64,000 nucleotides of DNA from Stenopsyche tienmushanensis (lineage: Eukaryota; Arthropoda; Insecta; Trichoptera; Stenopsychidae): contig WACJ01000047.1 of NCBI GenBank assembly GCA_008973525.1, positions 1,054,001 through 1,118,000 on the forward strand, written 5' to 3'. The translations under genes were made by a program, and so were the position numbers. The notes under the pieces are model-generated. The model saw only the letters and a list, made by a program, of their open reading frames with translations, ran no database searches and was not told the DNA's origin. Positions within the stretch are counted from its first letter, which is position 1. Each line of letters opens with the position of its first letter. This document shows, piece after piece, positions 41,257 through 50,600 of this stretch.

Positions 41257-41333
41257 GTAGTGTAGCGTAGCTCCAGAATGTGACTGGTGACCCGTATTCC
41301 CATACTCCAGTGGAGCTGGATCGTCAGATGGCT
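41257..41333 (+). repeat. Exon-like repeat segment, fourth copy
   Basis: Contains GTGTAGCGTAGCTCCAGAAT and GTGACTGG, giving CSVAPECDW before a stop, against CSVVPECV and CCVVPECDP at 26.4 and 27.0 kb, and CTGGATCGTCAGATGGCT against CTGATCGTCATGCAGCT. Confidence 0.35.
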
Positions 41334-41996
41334 ATGTGGTTTGAATGCTCAGATCGTGTTGTTGGGTTTGGATTATTATTGCATGTTAAATAGCCATATA
41401 ATGGAAGCGATCTGTTGAGTGTTGATCATGTAACATTTCTTGAATCGAATCTAAAAATTATATGATTTTTTAGATATATTTTTGATATAATGATGAGGCT
41501 GTTTATGTTTAAGGAGAGTAGGATTAGCATAGTTAATTCTAGCATTTGGCAGTAAAATTCCAGGATCGTGACGAGCAGGAGGTCATTATTTTGGAATGGT
41601 TAATTATATTAATACTCAGAAAACAAAAATAAGAGCGTATCTTTTCTTTGACATCCGCATTGTCTTGACGTTTTCTAGTTAATATCAACACTCTGCTTGA
41701 TGGCCTCAATATTGTAATTAATCCTTGGGGAACATGATATGATGCATCTTCAAGAACCTTCTACAAATCTTGTTTTTTTGTTGTTAATTAACTCTTGACA
41801 TAAATACGTCTGAAAGCATTTAATTTTCGTTTGCTTTTTGCATAACTTTTGATAAAAATAATATGAATTTAGATTTTACAAGATTTTTTTTGTCTATAAG
41901 GACTATTTAAATTACATTTAACGCCTTCTCAAAATAGGGGAAGAAATATGTTTTGCTTCAAAAAATATTCTGTCTCTGTGACTTGAAATTTATCTA

Positions 41997-42257
41997 TTGA
42001 GTTATATTCTTGATATAGCCAAAAGAGTAGTACGAAAACTTTTACAATTCATGACAACGTATTTGTGCGAGTGTGGCTTCGCCAAAAATTGCGACACGAA
42101 GACAAAGAAAAGACATAGATTTGATGCTCCAGTAGATATTCGACGTCAGCTGTCTTCGTTGAATCCCAATTTCAAAAGAATCTTTTTGGATGTCTTGTTT
42201 CCATTTAACAAACAGTTGTCGATTTTCATGTTAAGAAAATCACACAGCTTATTTTGA
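41997..42257 (+). pseudogene. hAT transposase C-terminal remnant (ZBED5/SCAND3-like kind)
   Basis: 86 codons. LLQFMTTYLCECGFAKN, then DTKTKKRHRFDAPVDIRRQL and SSLNPNFKRI, follows the pattern LLPFxTTYLCExGFSxLxxIKTKxRxRLxxxxDLRxxLSSxxPxxxxL of hAT dimerisation regions. The GFS Ser-Ala-Leu part is changed to GFAKN. Upstream frames are broken. No termini nearby. Confidence 0.75.
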
Positions 42258-44297
42258 AATTCAACATTTTCTACTTTACAATGTGTATTCTCAGCAAAAT
42301 TGATGGTTATATGACCTCAATTGAACTATTTTCATACGTTTATTATTTTTTTAAATACTGACTAAGCGGATACAGTTATTCAACAGAATAAGCTCCATGT
42401 AATTTTTCCTCTTAAATCAGGTCTTTTTTCATGGCTTTTATTAAAGTAAATATAAACGTGATTAAATTTTGCAATAATCGAATGTCTAATCATTTTGCGG
42501 CATCAATTTTTGTCTATTTAGTAATTGTTAGAAACTTTTAATTGGTCATTTAACAGGTATGTTAACCAACCGAGGCTAAACATAAATTAAAGGTTTGTTA
42601 CATAGTAACTTCGAAGGCGCCGTATAATTTTGCCGTGATCTTCTTCCACTCCCTTTCCCTCTAATCCCATGGAATGTAAAGATTAATGGTGTTTACGAGC
42701 GTCTGGGAGCTAGCTGAAATATTTTCGGCAATTGTTAATTACTCTGGCTATTTGCTAGGAAAAAGTTCTTCAACTGTTCCTTTGTAATGACATGCTTAGT
42801 CCGAGCTGAGTCTCATCAGCATGACTGATGATTTTGAGGGGAGCTTTGAATTGCATGTGCAATATACGAACGGCTTTACTTGAGGCTATTTGTTACGGTC
42901 AAAGTGCAAGAGCCACAATGGTTAACCGAATCCATTTTAGGATAATGCAGATAAACTCTAATTTCATGTATGAATTATCTACATTTTGCAATCATTGGAC
43001 TAATGACGGCAAACAATGTATTCTCGTGGGATTATTCTATAAGATCACAGATTAAAATGTATAAATATGGTATTCGACGTTAGCATCTAATTTCGTATAG
43101 TATAACATAAATATAAAACATAGAAATCACAATTATTTCAATTAGTTTCATTTCGATTATTTCCACGTCCTTTCCAATACCGAAACATCAAATAGGCATT
43201 CAGAATTCGCAAGTAATTTTCAATTTGCTCCCAAATTAAACAGCAGAAGGTGCTCGAAGGTATTCAAATTTAATACCGAATTTACTGTATATACACAGAA
43301 GTCGGAGTATAATTCAAATTACACCATTACAAAGCTCATGTCTGTATAAGTTAGACTGATTAAGCTGAAAGTAGAAGAGCTATGGATGTTCTCGATTTAG
43401 AGGATAGCTCCACGGGGAGCCATTCGCCACAATTGCTTCACAGACAGAAAAACGATAAAAAAAATTCTAGCTGTGTGTGAAAAATTTGCCTGCAGACCCA
43501 TACATATTTTTATACGCTTTTATTTGCAATCTTCGTCCGTATGGCGATACTAAAAGAGAAATTTTGCCGTGTTGAAATTATTGTAGGGATTCGCTAAATA
43601 ATTGTGTTATGAGAACATTAAAAAAAAATAAAGCGTCATTAATAACGTTTTTATGGTCTTCCTTGTATTGCTCTTTTGCGTGAGGATGCGCTAAAATATA
43701 AATTATACAATATCATATCTTTTTATTCTACACATAGCATACGTGATTAAATATATGCTATTTCATATCATCAAATGTTGGTACAGTGTTCTGGACCCTG
43801 GACTCTTATTATACAAGTTCATGGACTGCCAAAGCGATGGGAAGATATGTTGAATAGTTAATGGGATTATATTTTATAATGTTGTATACAAAAATTTTGT
43901 TATATACATTAATAAATTCAATGTTTATTAAACTAAATACACGAATATTCTTGAGTCGCCCTAATATACTCTATTAGCTATTTTAATCCAGGTTTAGCCT
44001 AAACATTTCCTATTTTTTGTCTTATCTTTTATTTCAATAAAATCCATACTTATACATAATCAAATATAGTAGAAATACAATTTTATATTTATTAATATTG
44101 ATGAAATCATCGTGTAGTTAGAATTCTCTGATAAGTAATCATTTTTAATAAGTGTTATTTATGGTTCTCTTACATGAAAGTAACGATTCTAAATTGGCCA
44201 CGATATATCTCGACATACAATTGTATATATTACCAAGACAGCTCAGGTTCAGCATCAACAACTCTTCGGCTATTGTACAGCAGTAGAATGCAGATCG

Positions 44298-45287
44298 TGT
44301 TGGAATAAGAGAAGATGGTTCTCTATTTAAAGGCGCAAAGCTTAAGGTCTATATATACAAAAATTTAAGCTTTCAGAATATTTTGTGCTTAGTTGAAGTA
44401 TATGATTTCATAGGGGAACGTATAACTGCATCGTGGATAACTTCTAAAGATAAATATAAATTCAACTACCTTCTCTAGCAAGACTCTCCAGAGTTTCTTT
44501 AGCAAAATATTTAATTTATCATATAATCAACTGACATATAAAGTAGTTTTAAAGTAAGCTTAACCCACGCATTCTAAATAAATGTGCGTAATTTTGATTA
44601 TAATGCTAGTGAATATACTTACTAATATACAGGCTCAAACGTGTTTTCTGTGCGATTTCGAAGTTATGCGGTTTTTTTAAATCGTTTTTTTCTTTTTTTA
44701 CTTCATATAGAGTACGTAAAAAAATTAAAGTAAGACAAAATAAGGTAAAAAATGACTTGACTGAATTTTTTAAAACAGTCGCCATTTTGTGATTTTTTTT
44801 TTGGGTTAGTGACTATAGTGACATCTTTACTAACTATGAATTATATTGTTGGAAAGAGAAAATCTACACAGAACAATGATGACATTGACACTGGGTATAC
44901 TATTTCTTTGAAGAAGAGAGCAATTTTGAGATTTCGAAAATTGCAACGAAAATGATCATATAGCGCTAATGGTTTGTAATTAAGATAATTAGTATTTATC
45001 TAGTGGATATTTGGTATTTGAGATGCAAAATATCAGACATCTTTAACATTTTACCAATGATGCAAGACGTCCTTTAAATTTTACCAAAAACATTATTTTT
45101 AATTTCCTTGTTGTTTTCCTGTTTTTTTTTTTATTAATTATTTTTATACGATATTTTATATAGACTTTTCAAAGTTATGCAGTTTTAAAAATCCATGGAA
45201 CGCATCTTCACTTTTTATATGTAAGTCATAGATTTTTTATGCGATTTTCCGCGGAACGCATCTACCGCACAAAAAAAGGTTTAAGTG
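44298..45287 (+). repeat. Right arm of the ~1-kb inverted repeat; contains TIR-family copy D
   Basis: Inner part 44298-44630, outer part 44631-45287. Copy D is the most complete family member (~655 bp): it starts CTCAAACGTGTTTTCTGTGC, has TTCGAAGTTATGCGG, the AATGATGACATTGACACTGG and AGTATACTATTTCTTTGAAG-type blocks, and ends CGCATCTACCGCAC, an A-run and GGTTTAAGTG. It encodes no long frame. Confidence 0.85.
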
Positions 45288-45397
45288 TATATTTTTATGA
45301 TTCTTTCAAAATGATGCCAAGATATGTACCTTAATGAAAATTTTAAATGGATGCAATTACACAGTAGCTCCATGTCCATCTATCTGAACTCTAAAAA

Positions 45398-46044
45398 GAG
45401 TCTCAACTATTTTAATTTAATATTCGTACAAATAAAATAATTAAAGGTTTATAGTGATAAAAGTGCGTTTCTTCGTCAATTATTTTTCTATCGTCCTTGA
45501 AATTAAGCATAATAGATATAATAACATTTCTGTGACATTGATTTTCCGTGAATTCCATATTTGGATGGACAAAAATAAATGTTAGCTATGTTGAACATTC
45601 AAAATAGATATTCTAATATTATCCACTCGATTAGATTTATTTATTTAGACCACTTAAATTAAATTAGGGTTTGATCAACTAGAGCAAGAGATATCAATTT
45701 AACGTGATATATCCTTGTCAATTAGCTTAATTTAGAATATATGGCTGTATATGTGACAATCTTGAGTCGTGTTTCAATGTCTAAAAATTTAAATAAAATT
45801 ATATAAATGCCCACAACATACATCCATTTTTTAAACATATTTTGATAATAAACTTTTCTAGACTTGACTTGAATAGATTCTTGCTTTTGTATGGATATTG
45901 ATTGATTCATGATATATGCGTGTACTTTTTAAGTTTAATATATGATTATTGTTAAATAATAAAATGATTGATGTTAGGTATAGAGAGATAAATATAAAAA
46001 AAACATTATTTCAATTTTTTATTGAGAATGATTCGAATACACTG
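45398..46044 (+). repeat. ~650-bp direct repeat, right copy
   Basis: Partner of 32443-33090, beginning 111 bp after the end of TIR-family copy D. Same order of shared blocks; differences are single bases and short gaps. Confidence 0.85.
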
Positions 46045-47165
46045 CTTGAATTTTATTGTGATACTATAAACATGCTTTTATCATCAACAAAAAAAAAATC
46101 GTATATACACAGTTTATCTATTTTCGTCATCATGTTGTAATATAATGTTCGGTTAAAATTAGTAATTGATATTTATTACATAAATGTAAATATTTATTTA
46201 CAATATATTTTTTTCATTAAATAATTACTTATAAAAATTTGGTGAGCTCACGTAAAACTAGCGTTCCAAAGTTTTGTCCATTATCAACGAATATCTACAA
46301 TTTAAAAATGTGTGATTATACGAAATAAAATTGAACACACTTAACATTTGGCTACTGTTTTATAAGACGATGCCGAAGGCACCTTAAACGATATTCTTCG
46401 TCGAAGTCAACACCGTGTCAAAGATGCTGGTGTATTTTCAAAGTGCGGTTAAGACAAATTATAATATGACGCTATGTCTAAGAGTTAGAAGATGGTTTTA
46501 ATTCATGTTAAAACTGAAGACTAACTTTAAATACAAAATTTATTTCAACAATAATTTATCTACAAATTTATTAGTTTTTTTTTCTTCTTCAATATTTTTA
46601 TACATTCGATTGGTTTTCAATAACTTATGTCTTAATATTAATACCCAACTTTCAACAATATTTTCTTTACTATTGTTTAATAATATTTCTTATTGGAGAA
46701 TAAATAATTTTACGACTTGATGCTTTATAAATTATTGCATACAAGTGTCAATGCATCAGATTTTTCATACAATCATCTGTTTTGGCATGTATTTAAATAC
46801 GTAAGTACTGAAGCTTTTATGATTGAAATATTTGAAAATGTGATTCAATAAATATTCGCGTTTTGAGCTTTTCATAAAACAGACGATCGTATGAGCAATC
46901 CTACGCATGATTATTTTATTTACAAAAATTCACGTATAAAATTGAAGTCCTTTTTATATCAAGCCTATGTATTGTAAATATACAACTATATCCAAAGACC
47001 GATTATATGGATCATTTCACCTTAAATCTATATGGTTATTGAGATGTTTTTAAGTTTAAAGATATTATTACATTTAATCACAATTTCGATTTTATCCACA
47101 AGATCATTTGACTTTATAAGTCGATCCACATGTTAGTGATGTTAATAAAGCGTTAATCACTGATT
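46045..47165. other. Unassigned AT-rich DNA, includes the 3' UTR of the LRR gene
   Basis: Contains the candidate AATAAA at 46915-46920 (minus strand). Nothing else recognised; the 63- and 71-codon frames are of very low complexity. Confidence 0.4.
46915..46920 (-). terminator. Candidate AATAAA polyadenylation signal of the LRR gene
   Basis: On the minus strand AATAAA occurs about 250 bp after the stop codon. In DNA this AT-rich such hexamers are common by chance, so this is only the first plausible signal downstream. Confidence 0.3.
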
Positions 47166-47636
47166 TTAATACGATATATACTCGGGCGGTAATGGTTGAT
47201 CCCGTTTTGCGACTTCTCGTTGTTTTTTGATTTTCATGTACCCCAAAACAGATACCATGATTATAAATACTACGAATCCCATACTGCATCCCACTATAAG
47301 GCCTAATCTCCTCGTAAGCACCGACGCAAATCCCATGGAATTGCTCGGCATGATGGCCTCGTTCATAAGGCTTCCAGGCAGTTCGAGGGTCGATATCGAA
47401 GTACATTTGCTGGTGGGTGAGTCTATCATCTGTGACAGAATGGACTCATTGAAGATATCCTCGTGCTGAAGATGAAGACTATCGTTTTCAGAACGGGCAG
47501 CGATTCTTGCATCTGGGGCAGGTCCACTCGATGGCCAATCTCCGAGACCCAAGACACATATGGTGTATCGAGTGAACGACTTCAGCTTATTTAGCTTTGT
47601 GGAGCGTGCAGATGGATCCAATAGCTTACCCCGAAC
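47166..47636 (-). CDS. LRR gene exon 4: end of FN3-like domain, membrane helix, cytoplasmic tail
   Basis: Acceptor TTTAAAG before 47636, phase 0, and TAA stop at 47166-47168. It begins VRGKLLDPSARSTKLNKL and FTRYTICVLGLGDW, the closing strands expected of FN3 (conserved Tyr and Cys/Val pattern). A Ser/Asn-rich juxtamembrane stalk follows. The helix LGLIVGCSMGFVVFIIMVSV is followed by the basic KIKKQREVAKR and the end PPEYISY. The intron before it (47637-49430, 1794 bp) is the only long one in the coding region. Confidence 0.85.
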   Translation of the reverse strand, partial: VRGKLLDPSARSTKLNKLKSFTRYTICVLGLGDWPSSGPAPDARIAARSENDSLHLQHEDIFNESILSQMIDSPTSKCTSISTLELPGSLMNEAIMPSNSMGFASVLTRRLGLIVGCSMGFVVFIIMVSVLGYMKIKKQREVAKRDQPLPPEYISY

Positions 47637-50600
47637 CTTTAAAAATAATACATATTAGAATTGTATAAAACAATAATAGAACATCGCATGATGATGAATT
47701 TGATACAAAGATGACTTTATATTTCGGCAGTAACATCAAATACATCATCATGTCTATAAAGAAATTGATTGCTTTGTGTCGTTATAAAGTATTGAAACAT
47801 GAACATAGAAAAAGTAAAAAATACGGATAATAGATTGAATTTCATAGAATGAAGTTGTGAAAGGCGTGTTTCAATTCGCTATGAAATTGAATCATAAGCT
47901 ACACTGTAAAGGATTATATGGTGGCATTTCAATTAACTTTCTTTTTCAATAGAAATAATACAGTGCTTCCAACAAAATTACGTTTATGACGAAAACACAA
48001 AAAGACGTATTTTTTCCAATAAATATATATTGCAAAAGGAATTTCATTAGATGCGATAAAAGCAGTATTTTTATATTTGAGTAAATTTTATTAATCGAAG
48101 CTTTTAAAATATATTACGCTTTTATCCACAATACAGAATCTAGATTGAGAAATTGAAATTGCGTGATTAGGAAATAAAGTTTAGCTTAAAATAATATAGG
48201 TATTCTAACCCTTTTAAGCCTTCCTGAGCAATATTTCTTCGGAAGATGTATGATTAAACATAAAAAATAACTCATTTGATTTAAAGAAAAAATATGAATA
48301 ACTTAGAACAATCATAAGAATGTAATGATCTGTTAAGGTCATGATATCAATGATTCGTCTTTGATTGCAAATTTTTGTATACCAGACCTAATCGGAATGT
48401 CATAGACTTAGTACGGCATAGCGTCTATCATCAGCTTTGTTCGAATTCACCATATCCTTGAGGAAAGACATATGGTATTGAGTCGTCTTAAATTCAGATC
48501 AGATGGTCATAAGATCTATCTGAAGACTGTCTATGCTGAGATTATCAGATTGACAAGGATGCCCAAGGCTTTGACAATTAAAAGGAGGAAAACTGTGAAT
48601 CATATATGTATGAATGTGAATAATTATCACAGAGACTTACATTGACTTATTTCTTTGGAGATTTAGTAATTAATATGCCTTCTAAGTAGAAGATTTTACT
48701 CTATTTTTTAAATCTTGAAAATTACTTAATTGAAAAATCCGCAAAATAGAAATTGATGCGATTGATATAATGTAATATTAATCCAATTTAATTAAAGATT
48801 TCGGGTTTTTGCAGTTTTTCGGGGCGAAGTGATGTTCAAAAAATTACTATGTCGTATGATTTTAGATGTGAAAATCTAGGTGTGGGATGTAATCAGATAT
48901 ATCTCAGAAGCTCGCCGAGAGGGCGACGTTTCATTTAAAGCGCTTGAAACGTTGTTAAATTAAATTAGAGAATTTTGCATAATTTAAAAATGCTGTTCGT
49001 CAAATTAATTCGCAGAAGATGAATTTTGGTCACATGGGAACATAGTCTGTCGACAACGTTCATTTTCGACATGGATAGCGCATGGAATAAGTAATAAGGG
49101 CGGAATATTGTTAATATTGAAGGTTTTCGGCGAGAATATTACTGATCGGGGGTAAGTGTATCTTAGAAATTTCATTAAACTACGAAAACAAATCATCCGA
49201 GAAGCCTACAAAGGCTGAGATCTAATTTAGAATAAATTCGACGAAACTCAATCAAGGCGAATATTGGTTAATTTTTTTGTTAAATGAATCGAGGAAGAAC
49301 TTGGAAACGTAATTTGGAGGGAGATAAATGCGAGGGAGATTAATCACACCAATGTTGACCGAATCTTTCGCGAAAAGTTATCAGGAAAGGATTTGCTTTT
49401 TGAATATAAATTATTGATCGATTTACGTACTTCTGTTAAATTTTCTTCAGCATAGTAAGCGACTTGATAGGCACGAAGAGCTGAATGATTTCTACTCTGC
49501 CATGAGACTAATACGGAGAAGGGTTGAATGTCTTGTATAGCCAGCTTAAGTATAAGTGGCAGAGCACACATATGTCGTGCTTTGAGTTGTAGAAGAGGTC
49601 GAGAATGCAACGAGGGTGGTGCTTCACAGCGAGGTCCTCCTTCAGGACCTACAATCCTTTTGTGTGATCTGAGCCACTCCCAAGCCTCTTGAGCTTCACA
49701 TCCGCAAGTTACAGGATTATCTATTGATAGAATGTTTAAATTAATATCAAATCTCATATTGTATACATTAAAGTATCGACGCAAAACTATACTAACCTTC
49801 AGTTCTCAATTGTCTGATATGTGTTTCTAAAGGCTTGAATGCATTCAAAGGTAAAATTTCTATATAATTCCTACTGATGTCTAATATTTTTAATTTTTTC
49901 AATGGCCTAAATGCATCAGCTGGAATTGTTGCAATCCAATTACCCTGCAAGTATAATTCGTTCAATCCATCCAATGCTTGAAAAATACCCATATTTATTT
50001 TGCCAATGTTATTATTAGACAAATCCAGAGTTTGCAACGATTTTAGATCTGAAGAAAATTCTTCAAGTTCTCTTAAATGATTATGGGTTAAATTTAATAT
50101 CCTCAAAAGACCGAGCTTTTCAAGTCGTTCTTTTGGTATAAGCTCGAGTACGTTATAGCTTAGATCTAATGTCATCAAATTCACAAGTTCTTTAAAAGCA
50201 CCCGGAGATATTCTAGATATTAAATTATTGCCCATGAATAAATGTTGCAGGGACGGGAACGCTTCAAAGTCCCTGCTCGTAACTAAACTCAAATTTGTTC
50301 CTGTTATGTGAATTTCTTGAAGTGATGGATATCGACGTTTCGTAGAAAAAGTAAACACCCCTGTCAGCGGGTTCATGGTAAAATTGAGCCAAGCCAATCC
50401 AGGAAGCGTATACTCCGACAGAGCCGTCATGGGCAGTTCTTTAAATCTATTGCAGGAGAGATCCAACTGTCTTAAGAAGTTAGAGTTGTGAAAAAAATTG
50501 GCAGGCAGAGCCGTCAACAAGTTGCCGCTTAAATCCGCCGATGACAGATGCGTCAGGTTTATCGAAGCGAAACCCGTTAGAGATGATATAATATTGTCGC

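Larger units (their letters stand above)
38484..44297. other. Centre of the large inverted repeat
   Basis: 5.8 kb between the arms. It holds a Merlin-like fragment (40.85 kb), two exon-like repeat copies (41.0-41.3 kb), a hAT fragment (42.0 kb) and a 22-bp palindrome (40656). Frames at 39.8-40.6 kb overlap on both strands and are not recognised. 42.6-42.77 kb is GC-richer, of unknown role. No single intact transposase spans it. Confidence 0.5.

Noticed and set aside
47104..47469. 100- and 80-codon frames overlapping LRR exon 4
   Set aside because: They overlap the spliced FN3/membrane exon in other frames and have no recognisable pattern.
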